Shown in pieces: positions 1 through 11,165 of a stretch of DNA of 64,000 bases (positions within the stretch are counted from its first letter, which is position 1; each line of letters opens with the position of its first letter). Origin of the DNA: Campylorhamphus procurvoides (lineage: Eukaryota > Chordata > Aves > Passeriformes > Dendrocolaptidae). Under the pieces are notes generated by a model that was not told where the DNA came from, did no database searches, and was given only the letters and a program-made list of their open reading frames with translations. The DNA is taken from assembly GCA_013396655.1 (NCBI GenBank), contig WBMV01001117.1, forward strand, positions 248,001 through 312,000, in the 5' to 3' direction. Made by a program: the position numbers and the translations under genes.

Positions 1-859
1 GCAAAGTGCTGCACCCTACAGCATATCCCACCAAAACACTTAAGGAAATGAGTAAGTGTCACCATATCAGTAGTTCTAGCAGAGTAAACAGGATGTAAGA
101 GTGGACATACCCAGACCACAGGGCCTTTTATGAGTTCCTCCTTTCTGACAGCAGTAATCAATGCTTAGGAGAACAGAAGAAGAATGCAGCAGGTCTACGA
201 GTGCTGAAGAGTTTCAACAGTACGATAAATTCTTAAGTGTATCCAAAAGCACCCCACACGAATACACAGACTTGCAGAACTCAAAAAATCATAAAATACT
301 TGTGCTTTTGATAAACTCTGAAGGCCACAGACATGACCCATCTGCGAATTGGAAGTCACCAGGCTTCCTGTTCATTGGTGTTGTCTCTCTGCAGTGTAGG
401 CTCTTCAGGACCACAAAAGCCTCCATGTCCACCAGTAACACCTCTGGGTCTCCTGCACAAGGGGACCTGTGGTGCCCCTGCTCACACAGCCTGACACGGT
501 TTGCCTTTACCATGGTGAGAATACACCGACTCAGGAGAAACCCACACCTAGAACAGCCAGGTCCTTTTCAGCAGAGTTGTTTTCAATCAGCCAGGACCCA
601 GCCTGGGCTCTGGATATCGTGACTAACCCAGGGCAGGGCTTTGCATTTGCCTTCCCTGTGTTCAGAAGGCCCCTGCCCCAGATGTTCCTGGGGCATGCTG
701 ATGCTCCCCTGCTGCCACCCCTCAGATACCAACCACTGCCCCCAGCCCAGCACCATCCAGGGACTGTCTCTGGAGCTGCTCTGGCCCATGCTCCTGGTCA
801 CTGGCAAAGACATCCAAAAGCACCAGTTCCCATAGCAATCTCCAAGCAATGTCACTGAT

Positions 860-1330
860 CATTTGCTGTTGGTTGACTTCGCCCTGCCTGTCACAGCTCT
901 TTTGTGATGGTTGTACCCACCTTACAGTTCACCTGCTCAAATAGAGCTTCCCAACAGTGTTTTGGGGACTGTGCTGAATGCATTGCTGATGTCAAGGTGA
1001 ATGACACCCATTTCTCCCCTGCTGCTCATCTCATCAGAAAAGCCAGTTATCTCAGTCAGATACAATTTGCCCTTGATAAATCTGTGTGACAGTTCCTGGT
1101 TATGTTCTTGCCCTCCATGTGCCTGAATGCAGAGCTGGACACATCCTTCTGTGAGGATTCACACCATAATCTTCCTGGCGACTGAGGTCAGAATGGCCAG
1201 CCCATAATTCCTCAAATTGTTCTGCTCAAAGAATGGCACAACCCTCACCTTTTCTCCACCACCAGGACCATCCCCCAAGTTCTGCTGCCATTCAGTGCCC
1301 CACTGTACATTTCCAAGTGAGGATTTACAG
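860..1330 (-). mobile_element. CR1 LINE fragment (reverse-transcriptase region), antisense
   Basis: The plus strand reads as the complement of a CR1 ORF2 segment. It has the recognisable run 'gctgatgtcaaggtgaatg', then 'cgactgaggtcagaatgg' and 'cccataattcctc'. In avian CR1 consensus sequences these correspond to the reverse-transcriptase region, around the disease-irrelevant 'ctcagtgccggg' block. The copy is diverged and broken by stops. The similar GC-rich, low-complexity sequence upstream (about 470-860) may belong to the same element but is less clear. Confidence 0.6.
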
Positions 1331-1369
1331 TCCTACTCTTGGCATGGCCATCACTGTACTCCTTCATAT

Positions 1370-1445
1370 CTTTATAAAAAGATACATAAATGACATTTTA
1401 ATATTAAAATTTAATAAATTTTATATATATATAATTTTTTAAAAA
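1370..1445. repeat. AT-rich low-complexity tract
   Basis: This is an almost pure A/T stretch with a short TA-dinucleotide run and a poly-A/T block. No coding or regulatory function is apparent. Confidence 0.7.
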
Positions 1446-4400
1446 AGCCATTTGAGTGGGATATGTTAATTTAATGCAACAAAATGTGGAATGGGGGTAT
1501 TGGGTTTCTTTTTGGGGAGGGGTGGGGAGTTGTTTTAAGAAGAGTAACCTAACTTACATGTTGTCTGGCATATAAATACCCTTGTTACTGATACCTTAAA
1601 ACTAAAAGAAAAAATAATGTGATCAGTGTATGCTTTTGCATATAATTTACATTTTGGTTTTGTCCTTGCAGGCAGCAAAATGGTCCTTTTTGAATTCCAT
1701 GCTGTATTTTACGAATGGTACAAAGTATTTTGGATGAAAAAAATTAATCTGTTTTGCTAACATTTGGTTTTGACCTACAGATTTATGAGGAGGATATCTC
1801 AAAACACACTTCCTCCCCGAACTAGCACCACGATTTTAACAGTACCAATCAAGCTGTGAGGACTTGAGAAAAAAAAAACCACCAAGAACTTGGGTAACAA
1901 TCGACACAAACCCAACATCGCGCTGCCACCCTGTGGCTTTAGGATGAAACTTCTGCTGCAAAGGTCGGATGAGTGGTTATGTTTTATCTAAAGCCTCTAA
2001 TCAAAGTGCACTTCTGGACAAGGAGCGCTGGCAGCTTTTGGAAACTTCAGCGCAAATTTAAGAGCAACTGTATGTAAAACAAATCAAGGTAGTACCTGGT
2101 GGTGCCACGTGGATTCTGGGAGTGATGTGCAGGTTATTGCGGGGATATCCATCCCCCACAAGCTACAGCTGTCTTTGTCAGGGAAGGAAGGAAGGAACAT
2201 AAAAACATTGGTGTCTTACAGAACAAATGAGAAGAGGATCATGATTTAAACTACTACATTTAAGCAAAACAATGTAAGGAAGTACAATTAAATAAATCCT
2301 AAAATTTAACGTAAATCCTGCAATCCCAAAATGTTTAAGCAATAATAACCTCTGCAAGAGATAAGTAACATAACATCTATAGCTAGGTTTTAATGCCAAT
2401 TACAACCACGAGAACTAAAAACTTGTAATAAAAGTGTAAGCTACAATAATTAGATTCCAGCTGAGGCTTTTCCCAGAGGAAAAAACCAAAATAACAAAAT
2501 CCCAGAATACACAACAATAGCAAATATTAAAACTTGTATTGCAATGGCAGCAGTTCAAAATGCAATCAAAAGTATGATATTTCAATATCTGTCAAAACAA
2601 AGTGTCTTTACAGAAGAAAAAGAATTACTGTATCAGCCATTAAAATATACAATATACAGCATCTGATCACTTTTACTCTACTGCAATTTTAATAACATAA
2701 AATAGAAAGTAATTTAGAAAAATTATCTTCCAATTTTCTATCCACAAGAAGTGTTTCTCTTTAAATTACATAGCTCCTATTTATTTTTTCAAGAAGCATT
2801 CACATTTTCTAAAGCCTCTCGGCTACTTTTAATAGGTTAAGCCATTTGCTTCTCTAAAAACAATGTTCAAAGCTTTGTTACCTTCCCCCTTTTAGTAATG
2901 AAAAAGACTGTAGGAAAGAGCACAGGGTAAATCTGCACCAGGGTACACATGGGCTTTCTCATGTAAGAGCCTGCTGGGAGAAAGATGCTCTCTGGGAAGA
3001 GCTCCCCACCATCCCTCTCATTTCCCAAGCTGGTACACCCAGTGTTGTGTTATGCTGCTCAGTTTGGCTCTACAATCTTTGTGCTGCTGTAGCAGTTTTG
3101 TTTTAGCACATCAGCTGAGTGCTGCTTGTTTGGGGGGGTTGAGGTTTTCCTCCCTCTGCTTGGACAACCCCACACATCCCATGAATTCCTGAGGACTTCA
3201 TGCCCAGGTAGGCAGCACTGGTGGAATCCAGATGGAAGGTAAAGGCAACACTAACACAATCTGCCATGATGAAATAATATTACAACTAACCAAAAGTTGC
3301 AGCTATGCAAGTTTGTACACAGAGAGGAGAGGTGGGAGTTCAATAACAGCTATGTTTTGCTAGGATTCAATTCTTTAATCCAGTTTGATCCTGTCAAAAC
3401 CCAAAGCCATCAACATGTAGGGGGCATGGTGAGAAAAAAATGTGTATTTCTTGCACAGTGCTGACATTTGCTGTTTGTCTATCCAGTTGTTATCTAATTA
3501 TTTGCTGCTGTCTAATCCACCCAGAGACCAGATGTGTGTTTTCAAAAGAACCAGACCTAACAAACCTAGGGACAAAGCTACTGTTTCCGTTTCTACTTCT
3601 TGGTTGCACCTCCACAAGGAAAGATTCCGCAGATTTAAGCCATTTGTGGATTGCTGACACTTCCTAGTGTCTCACAGCTGATGGCAGCAAACACAGGACA
3701 GAGGCAAGGCATCAATATCTTACCCTTGTTCCTAAAGAGAAGGACATTGTCGCTCACTCACACCTGCATAACTTGGGGTTTGTGCCCTGCCCTGAGACAA
3801 AATACACCTGCATTTAGTTATCACCTGTTCAGAAAGAAATAAAAAAAAAGGAATTGGCTACAAGTCAGGGTCCAAGTAGGTAGGACACTAAAACAAAAGG
3901 AGGAGAAGAGGCTGAGTTGCCGGCTGTATTAAACAAAAGACAGCAATCACAGAGTGGCACTGGTTAGCATTTGCGAGCTAAGATTTACTTATTTTTATTT
4001 TTCATGTTGTCTGAATCATCTGTGGAATGGTTCACTTTCCTCTTGCAAAGGAAATGGGCTTCTGACCTGAACTGCAAAACACAGAGGAATTGCCATGTGC
4101 ACAGGACAAACACTATTGAAGGAGACAACTCCAGCGTGTTTGTTCTTTCCACTGAGCTTCCTTAGACTATGTTGTGGGTTTGTTCTAATGCAGGCTGTAG
4201 TACTGGATACTACTGAAGTAATCTACCACCCTACATTACCCTTAAATATCTGGTATCTCTGAAACCACACATTTCTAGAATTCCATCACATATTAGGCTT
4301 AAAAGAAATTATTTCACCCTGATCAGATCAGTTGACTTCCTTTTAGACATAGAACTGTGCTCTTTGAGACATATGTCACCAGTAATGATATACAGGCCTC

Positions 4401-7222
4401 AGAAGGTTCTCATCCATCTGTAAAATCATTACTGCAGGATATTTTCACCCATCAATATGCTGGCTCCTTAGGGGATCTCCTTCTCTTGGAAGAGCAGGCA
4501 AACTTTGATTTTTGACACTTCATACTGGGTAGGAGAAGAACATATGATAGTAACAAACCCCCTAGTATTAAACCAAATTTCCTGCTCAGTTGATAAACTA
4601 GACAATTTTTCTGGCTGTCCTATGCAGTCCTAGGGGTACCCAATGTACAGCTTTATGGTCAGTGGCACAGACAAGGCCTTGTGAGCATGAGTTAACTAGC
4701 CAAAGAGAAAAATCTTTGGACCTCTCATCTAAAGATTTTTGCCTTCACACAGTTGTTTGTTTCTTAGGCAATATAAAGATTTACAAACAGTCCCCAGTCT
4801 TACTTCCCATTGTTTATCTGAGAATTGCAGGACTAGAGCAGGAGCTTTGCTGAATAATATTTGAGTCTTTTGGTAGACACAGGCAGTTTTCACACCTGCT
4901 GAAGGCAGAGAAGCACATGAGCTGGCAACCACTAAACCCCATTTCTTACACGTATGATGTACCACCCCTGTGCAAGAGCTGACCACACTGTTCTGTGCTC
5001 CTCCTTCTCTGCTCCTCTCAGCCTCAAACCTTCCAGCCCTCCTGCTTCTTTCTTCTCCAGCTCTTCACACTTCATCGGGTATCTGTCCTAATGCACAACC
5101 ATCCTTCAAGCAGCTAGAGGATAACAAATAAGAACATTAAGCCATGAAATCTGTGTCATTGTTTACAGAGGACAGCTTTCTCTGAAATACAGCAGTGACT
5201 AAATGAGCCAAAAACCGTATCTATCAACTACTTTGAAACACAAATCATTTGTAAACAACATGTCTCATCTCTTCCGGATCCTGGAAGCAAAACAGCATTT
5301 TCAGTCTCTCACCCTCAGGAGAGAATGAGAAAAGGCAAATATATTTAAAGGCTTCAGTTTGAAAGATATACTTGACTGAAAAACACTTTTGTTCAGTGCT
5401 TAAAGCCTCAAATGAAAGAAACCCAAGTTTTAAAACTCTTTCTTAAAACTAACATCTAAATGCAGTATACCACATATCCTTCCCATTCACAAAACTAAGT
5501 TTTGTGGTTTAAAATGATTGCCACAGGAGCAACATTCTTATCTGCTCTATGATACCTGATAGCTGGAAGCTGCACCAGAGATCTGCCACCATCCTGACTC
5601 CATCTTTTACAGCTTTGAAAAGATAGAAAATGCTGTGAATTCTTAGCATTAGAATTCACTCGTGGTTAGTTCTTTCACTATTAGCTCACCTGACTTAGCC
5701 TTTTTTTTTGTTACAGGGATGCAGACAAGATACATTTTACATTTTTGCTCAAAATCAAGACTGGAGTAAGAACTTGTAAACTTTCCCACTTCAAGTGGCT
5801 CCAAAGCCTGTGGAACAGGGAATCTAACCAGGTCCATCAGCCAGTCTAGGCTGACACAGATGCTTGAGCCAGTAGTGAAGTGACACCCCCCCAGGATACC
5901 CTAAAGGGCACACAAGCTTTTAAAGTGTCTCTGAAAAGTTACACAAAGTGCTACACTGGGGCTAGAAAGGATGTCATCTTGCAGCTCACTGTGGCTGATA
6001 CATCCAAAGCCATGTGATGTGCAGCTGTGAAGAAGTGCTGCTCTGCAGCAACAGCCACACTCCACCTTTGCTAAGGCATTTACTGTTCTCTTTGGGTAGC
6101 TGCAGCATTCTGACATGTAAACACCCAGAGTGTTTTCAACACAATGTCACATAAATGTGTCCCCATGAGGGAGAAGTAAGCTCTCAACTTGCATTGCAAG
6201 AGCCTTTCAATCTCTTCAAACAGAAATTGCTAAGTGGAGGGGAACAGGTGAAAAAAAAAGGTTACTCCACTCAAAACATACTAATCACAGTTAAAACTGG
6301 GAATCATGAGTGGCTGACTTTGCTTTGGGAATTCAGGACAAAGAATTTGAGAAACAGCCTATTAGATGTGAGTGCCAGGAGGATTTCTTTTTTTCAGTCA
6401 AATCTATTCCTTTTATCCTCCAGTCCTAAGTCAGCATTTTCCTGAGGTAAACACCACTGTAGCTTTGTCATATGTATAGTTGCTTTGCAAGATGAAACAT
6501 AGCAAAACCAGTAAAAGAAAACTGCTTTAAGAGGCTATCCAGTAGTACTTCACTCCTACAACAAAAACAACACCAAGCAAACCGGTCTCTGTAATGATGT
6601 GAAAGGAAAACAAGGAATGAGCTGGTTTATGGAGATGTACACTTGAGTGCTGACCATTTTTCAGACCACTTCCTGAGCTATTTTTGAGTGGGGATTCAAA
6701 ACAGTATGAAGTTTATAGTGTAGATGATCAACTCATACAAACAAGCTGCTTTCCAATAAAGACCTTGCAAGGAGGGTACTGGAAAATTAACTATTGAGAA
6801 AAGCTTTCCTGCTCCAAGCCTGGTGTACTATGGTTATTTCTATCAAAGTTACCATAGAAAGATTAAAACCATTCAAACCATTCAAGCTGCCAGTAATCAC
6901 AATGTTTATGATAAGTTAAAAAATTTAATCAGAAATCAGCAAAATTTGGAAAAGCCTTCAGGCCTGACTGATTTTCCAAATTCTGTGTCCAGCATGGATT
7001 CACACTCACCTGAAAGCACAGAAAGAGCCACTGATTTCTATTCTGATCTCACAAAAGTGTGTCCTAACATGAGCAACACATGGAGAGAATAATCTGAATT
7101 CTGTATCACATCAGGAGAACCATGTAGGAGCATAGAGTGGCCCCTTCCAGACAGACATATCACAGCTAGGGAAAAGGTGAAAGTCGACACAAAGTAATCT
7201 AGAAAGCTTTAAAATATATGTG

Positions 7223-7228
7223 TTTATT
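7223..7228 (-). terminator. SIVA1: SIVA1 polyadenylation signal
   Basis: TTTATT on the plus strand is AATAAA on the minus strand, about 155 nt past the SIVA1 stop codon. It is the first canonical hexamer downstream. It implies a short 3' untranslated region ending near 7,200-7,210. Confidence 0.6.
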
Positions 7229-7381
7229 TAGCTACAATATTTAAAAAGTATAATATAAAGATATAAAACATAGAAATTCCATAACTAATTCACATGCTAA
7301 AAGGGTTAATTGACCAGCAGTAAGGAGAAGACTTCATGAAATTCATGGACGTTTTAGCCACAAGAGTTATTTCATCAAGTT

Positions 7382-7439
7382 TCAGACTTGAAATATTGAA
7401 CAACCATTGCAGAGAACTTGCTCTCCCACATCAGCATAA
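7382..7439 (-). CDS. SIVA1: SIVA1 exon 4 (terminal coding exon)
   Basis: The acceptor is a run of T's followed by CCCTAG. The exon completes an Asp codon and then encodes [18 protein letters not shown] and a TGA stop. It aligns with the human end YEKVLCTSCAMFET, keeping the final CxxC pair and the aromatic residue near the C-terminus. Confidence 0.93.
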
Positions 7440-9409
7440 CTAGGGAAAAAAAAGAAAACCAGAATAAACAAAGTCAGTATGTCTACTGTTTCTGAAACAC
7501 AGCAAAAAATGCCATCCTATTCCATTAACAACTGCAACCACAGGACTCCCACACAGCACACTCAGTATTTCTTTGTATCACAGAACTGTTAACAATGAGG
7601 GCAAAAACTTAAGATTACTCCTTGGGAGTGCATTCATTCACCACTGGCCAGCATATTACATAGCTTGTGGGAAAGCAAGAGGAATTTTTGCCTCCCACAA
7701 CTTTTAAACAAGAAGCTAAACTAGACTTGCACTTCACACTGGCATTTTAGTTTGCATTTTTCAGACAGTTTTAGTGCTGCTAAAACACGGGAAGAGTTTA
7801 AGTTCTTTATGTGGATGAGCTAGATATCTGTTGGGTGCAATTTTTAAGGCATATGTAGTTAAGTTTAAAAACAGTAAAGGCACTTACTCAATATTGGAGC
7901 ACAAAGAGCAGGTAACAGTGTTACAGCAGCTGCAGAGCCTGCTGCAGTTCTGGCAGACAAACCGGTCACACTGTGTGCACACTTCCTTGACATCAGTGGT
8001 TCTTACACACGATGAGCAGGCTCTGGAAGCTTCCCCGGGTGGAACTGCTTGGAAAAGACCCGATAAAGAAGTGATGTATTTTACAGCATGAAAGAGAAAG
8101 CACCTGGAAGCCCTGAGAGCTGCAGAGTCCCCACTCACAGCTACAGGTGGCAGCACTTTGCAGAACACACAGGCAGGCACCGGCACAGGGAGTGCTGCTT
8201 GGAACTTTCTTGGTTTTCTCTGCTGAGTGGCAGGCCACTAAGGGATTCTAAAGCAGACCATACACGTGACAGTTCCCAAATCCATCAGTGAAGCTCAAAT
8301 CTAACAGTTCCTTTAAGGAAAGTCAATCAAGAAGAACTATGCGGTGTATAACCACACATCACAGTCTACAGACTCCTCTCGAGGGGAAAGAGGGGCAGGC
8401 ACTGATCCCTCCGGTGAACAGTGAGAGGACCCAAGAGAATGGCCTGAAGCCCTAGTGTGCCAGGGGAGGTTTAGATTGGATACTGGGAAAAGGTTCTTCA
8501 CCCGGAGGGTGGTCGGGCAATGGAACAGGCTCCCCAAGGAAGTGCTCCCAGCCCCAAGCCTGACAAAGTTCAAGGAGCGTTTGAACAAGGCTCTCAGGCA
8601 CATGGTGGGATTATTGGGGTGTCCTCTGCAGGACAGGAAGGGGGGACCGCGATGATCCTTGTGGGTCCCCCGAGCTGAGGATAGTCAGCGGTTCTGTGCC
8701 ACCCCCGGTCCCGGTGGGCACTCACCCCTCTCCGCGGGTCGCCGCCGCAGTTTCCCGTCGTGGCCGATGAGGAGCTGCCCGTTCCAGCGGGGCCGCCCGC
8801 TCTGCGCATCCCCGGCCGGCGCTGGGTCCGGGTCTGGGTGCGGGTCGGCCGGGCGGGCGGCGGGACCCGCGCCCTCCATGCACGCCTGGGCTCCCCTGAA
8901 CAGCAGCCGTCGTGTCCTCTCTGCCGGCGGGAGAGGAGAGCACAGTTAGGGGCGGCCGGCGGGCACATCGCATCCCTCCGGCGGGCATATCACATCCCTC
9001 CAACTGGTACATTGCATCCCATCACATCCCACCCCACCCCTCCGGGGGGCACAACCCGTCGCATCCCTCCGGCGGGCACATCGCATCCCATCCCTCCGGG
9101 GGGCGTTCTGTGAGATAAAGAAGTGTAGATCGCGTCCCATCCCTCCGGCGGGCACATCCCATCCCTCCGGGGGACACATCCCATCCCCCCCCTCCGGGGA
9201 GCACGTCCCACCCCTCCAGGGGGCACATCCCATCCCACCCCTCCGGGGGGCGGCCGGCCCCGCGCTCCCCTCCGCGCTCCCCCCGGCTCACCGAACACCT
9301 CCCTCCGGAGCTCCTCTCCCCGCACGCCGCGGCTCAGCTCCCGCAGCCCCACGCGTGTCTTCAGCTGCAGCGGGGCCGCCTCTCCGAAGGGGCAGGAGCG
9401 CTTCGGCAT
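7382..9409 (-). CDS. SIVA1: SIVA1, apoptosis-inducing zinc-binding adaptor (complete, 4 exons)
   Basis: Four exons (9,409-9,292; 8,920-8,726; 8,044-7,888; 7,439-7,382) join through GT-AG introns into one 528-nt frame. It encodes 175 residues plus stop, the same length as human SIVA1. The N-terminus MPKRSCPF, followed by LQLK and RELSRGV, is diagnostic and fixes the start. Exon 2 covers the death-domain-homology region, and exons 3-4 form a cysteine-rich zinc-binding tail with repeated CxxC pairs. In mammals SIVA binds CD27 and other TNF-receptor family tails, BCL-XL and the p53/MDM2/ARF axis, and promotes apoptosis. The gene lies downstream of ADSS1 on the same strand, as in human. It starts in a CpG island typical of a housekeeping promoter. 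Intron phases are 1, 1 and 2. The identification is firm; the avian function is inferred from mammals. Confidence 0.95.
7888..8044 (-). CDS. SIVA1: SIVA1 exon 3 (cysteine-rich zinc-binding region)
   Basis: The acceptor CCAAGCAG and donor GTAAGT are both strong. The exon encodes about residues 105-157 and begins [15 protein letters not shown]. It carries paired cysteines in ACSSC, VCTQC, VCQNC, LCSCC and TCSLC. The pattern matches the human exon cysteine for cysteine over most of its length and is the best-conserved part of the gene here. Confidence 0.95.
8455..8690 (+). mobile_element. CR1 LINE 3' fragment in SIVA1 intron 2
   Basis: The sequence includes the CR1 3'-region hallmarks 'aggggaggtttagattgg', 'ggttcttcacccggagggt' and 'gaacaggctccccaagga', in sense orientation on the plus strand. 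It is therefore antisense to SIVA1. It ends about 35 bp before SIVA1 exon 2 and merges with the CpG island. Confidence 0.85.
8726..8920 (-). CDS. SIVA1: SIVA1 exon 2 (death-domain-homology region)
   Basis: Acceptor GCCGGCAG and donor GTGAGTG bound a 195-nt exon for residues 40-105. It opens with [14 protein letters not shown] (human EKTKRLLFLGAQAY) and closes with [18 protein letters not shown] (human GQMLIGPDGRLIRS). The middle is a diverged Pro/Asp/Ala-rich linker. The exon length is divisible by three and both flanking introns are phase 1, so skipping it keeps the frame. Skipping this exon gives the short SIVA-2 form in mammals. Confidence 0.93.
8957..9255. repeat. GC-rich minisatellite filling SIVA1 intron 1
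   Basis: About ten degenerate copies of a 23-27 bp unit built on 'catcccatccctccggcggg' are arranged head to tail. The 371-bp intron 1 is almost entirely this array. Copies differ by C-run length and by CGG/GGG changes. The array is interrupted once, at 9,106-9,128, by an unrelated AT-richer tag. On the minus strand the array reads as G-rich DNA with runs of 3-6 G. Confidence 0.9.
9106..9128. repeat. 23-bp tag, copy 1
   Basis: This segment breaks the GC-rich minisatellite and is identical over 23 bases to 9,843-9,865, outside the array. It contains the core 'gtgagataaagaagtg'. Its composition is unlike the surrounding repeat. Confidence 0.9.
9292..9409 (-). CDS. SIVA1: SIVA1 exon 1 (start codon)
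   Basis: ATG at 9,409-9,407 opens [17 protein letters not shown], then [11 protein letters not shown], ending at GTTCG followed by GTGAGC. Human SIVA1 begins MPKRSCPF and has the same RELSRGV block and the same EVF junction. The start is therefore chosen by homology; no in-frame upstream ATG is needed. Confidence 0.95.
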
Positions 9410-9572
9410 GGCGGGACCGGCCCCTGTCCCGCCCCGCTCCGCGTCACGACCGCGCCGCGCCCGCCCCGCACATCCCGCACCGCGCCCCCGCCACCCGCGG
9501 GGCGCTCGGCTCTGCCCGCAGGGAAAGCGCCGCTTCCCGAGGGCCCGGAAGCGATGGCAGAGCCAACCGGGG

Positions 9573-9622
9573 TGTCAGAGCCTCCCACCCGGGACGGCAG
9601 AGCTTCCCACCCGGTCCCGCCC
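9573..9622. repeat. Short tandem duplication in SIVA1 upstream region
   Basis: Two imperfect copies of a unit reading roughly 'cagagcctcccacccgg' and 'cagagcttcccacccgg' lie 25 bp apart, with a decayed third copy ('cagagccaaccgggg') just before them. The tract sits in the upstream part of the CpG island. Confidence 0.7.
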
Positions 9623-9717
9623 CGCAGGCGTCACCTCGATGCGCCCCGACGGCGGGGTGGGAACCCGGCGGGGCAGAGCGGGACGGGCTGCGGGGCTGGG
9701 CTTCGTCCCTAAACCCG

Positions 9718-9792
9718 GAATCACAGGGTGGCAGGACCTGCTGAGCTGGAAGGGATCCACGCGGTGGATAGGGTTCGGTTCTGAGCCCTTGC
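9718..9792 (-). mobile_element. Short CR1 3'-end fragment, antisense
   Basis: 'aatcacagggtggcaggac' and 'gagctggaagggatccacg' resemble the complement of a CR1 3' terminus (usually 'gaatcac...gttggaagggaccc'). The fragment is short and diverged, and it marks the edge of the SIVA1 CpG island. Confidence 0.5.
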
Positions 9793-9842
9793 TCAGGACT
9801 GTGGGAAAAACATCTTTTTTTCAATTTAGTTAAGATACAAAT

Positions 9843-9865
9843 TTCTGTGAGATAAAGAAGTGTAG
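9843..9865. repeat. 23-bp tag, copy 2
   Basis: This is a perfect copy of the tag at 9,106-9,128, in the same orientation, 737 bp away and upstream of SIVA1. Confidence 0.9.
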
Positions 9866-10284
9866 CAGAAAAAGGAAAGTTTCTATTTCAGCACATGCTG
9901 GGAGCCCTGGACACGGAGGTCCAAAAAGCACTCACACACCCCAAAAATCATGCTTTTTATGTGTCCCCAGAGTCCCGCCTTGTTAGTATAATGAGAGGAG
10001 TGAACGGGCCTCCTCTTTTGATTGGGTTTGGTGTGCCCCCCTGTGCAGGGTCTCCTGGTCAGAATGACCACTTTCCTCTGCAGACAAAGAGCTTACCACG
10101 TGGCAGGGGCCCGTTTCAGCCATATCTTTATCTATTTTCATAATTCCCTATTCCCGAACGCAAATTGTCCCTGCCACCAGTTCCAGACAGGACCTGGTAC
10201 CTTACAACTCCCACGCTACGCCTAAAGAAAATAATTCCTGAGTTAATGAACTATTTGCTTGTAATAAAACCATATTCTTTTATT

Positions 10285-11165
10285 TCTCACAAGGACCATC
10301 CCCAAGAGTCACACCATGTGTGTGAGAGCATTGTCCAAATGCTTCTTGAACTCTGCCAGGGTTGGTGCTGTGACAACTTCTCTGGGGAGTCTGTTCTAGG
10401 ACCCAACCACCCTCTGGGGGAAGAAACTTTTCCTTATATCCAATCTAAGCCTTCCATGATGCAACTTCAGGCCATTCCCTCATGTCCTGTCACTGCCACC
10501 ACAGAGCAGAGATCAGTGCCTGCCCCTCCTCTTCCCCTCACTCAGGTTGTGACTGCAGTGAGGTCTCCCCTCAATCTCCCCCAGCTGAACACACCAAGCA
10601 CCCTTAACTGCTTCCCATATGACTTCCCCTCAAAGCTCTTCACCATCTTCATTGCCCTCCTTTGGACACTCTCTAATGGCTTGTTATCTTTCATATATTG
10701 CAGTGCCCCAAACTGCCCACAATATTCAAGGTGATGCCACCCCAGTGCAGAGCAGAGTGGGACAATCCCCTCCCTCTCCTGCCTGCTGTTGCTTTGCCTG
10801 ATGCCCCCAAGGACAGGGTTGGCCCTCCTGCCTGCCAGGGCACTGCTGACTCATATTTGACTTACCATGGACCAGGACTCCCAGGTCCCTTTCCTCATCT
10901 ATCCATACATCCAGGGTTGCTCTGTCCCAGGGCCAGAATCTGGCACTTCCCTTTGTTAAACTTCATGGGATTGGTGATTGCCCAGCCCTTTAATTTGCCA
11001 AGGTCTTTCTGCAAGGCCTCTCTCTTTGAGGATGTCAGCAGCTCCTCCCAATTTATTATCACCTGCAAACTTACTTAGTATCCTCTCCAGTCCTGATCCC
11101 AGTCGTTTAGGAACTCTTTTTCCTCGTCCGTACTTCCCTCGCCTTCCCTCTGCAGACACTGCAGG
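10285..11165 (-). mobile_element. CR1 LINE 3' half, antisense (about 0.9 kb)
   Basis: The plus strand reads as the complement of CR1. It begins near the element's 3' end ('caaggaccatccccaagag', 'agagcattgtccaaatgct') and continues through 'ggccattccctcatgtcct', 'tttggacactctctaatgg' and 'tgccagggcactgctgac'. The copy is fairly complete but has indels. It is the longest CR1 piece in the window and explains two long open frames on the plus strand (10,165-10,734 and 10,978-11,469). Confidence 0.88.

Larger units (their letters stand above)
1..7200. other. Intergenic left flank
   Basis: No exon-like coding segment could be recognised on either strand. The stretch is mostly AT-rich unique sequence, with an antisense CR1 piece in the first 1.3 kb and an AT-only patch near 1,370-1,445. 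In mammals AKT1 converges on SIVA1 from this side. I see no AKT1 coding exon, so at most its 3' untranslated region or flank could be here. That placement comes from gene order, not from sequence seen. Confidence 0.6.
8660..9720. promoter_or_regulatory. SIVA1: CpG island over SIVA1 5' end
   Basis: GC and CpG content rise sharply over this kilobase compared with the AT-rich flanks. The island covers SIVA1 exons 1 and 2 and about 300 bp upstream of the start codon. Several GC-box-like CCGCCCC / CCCGCCCC motifs lie at 9,430-9,490 and 9,610-9,640. No TATA box is evident, which fits a housekeeping-type promoter reading leftward. I did not count CpGs exactly. Confidence 0.75.

Noticed and set aside
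161..858. Overlapping plus-strand frames of 129-153 codons
   Set aside because: The stretch is GC-rich with biased Pro/His/Ser composition and leads into an antisense CR1 fragment. No splice context or family motif was seen.
6823..7092. 89-codon plus-strand frame just past the SIVA1 3' end
   Set aside because: Composition looks less biased than other shadows, but there is no recognisable domain, no splice sites and no CpG-island start. A frame of this length is expected by chance in AT-rich DNA of this size.
8946..9409. Long minus-strand frames (95-139 codons) around SIVA1 exon 1
   Set aside because: They are exon 1 read through its splice donor into the intronic minisatellite, or other frames of the same array. 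The spliced 175-codon frame explains the locus.
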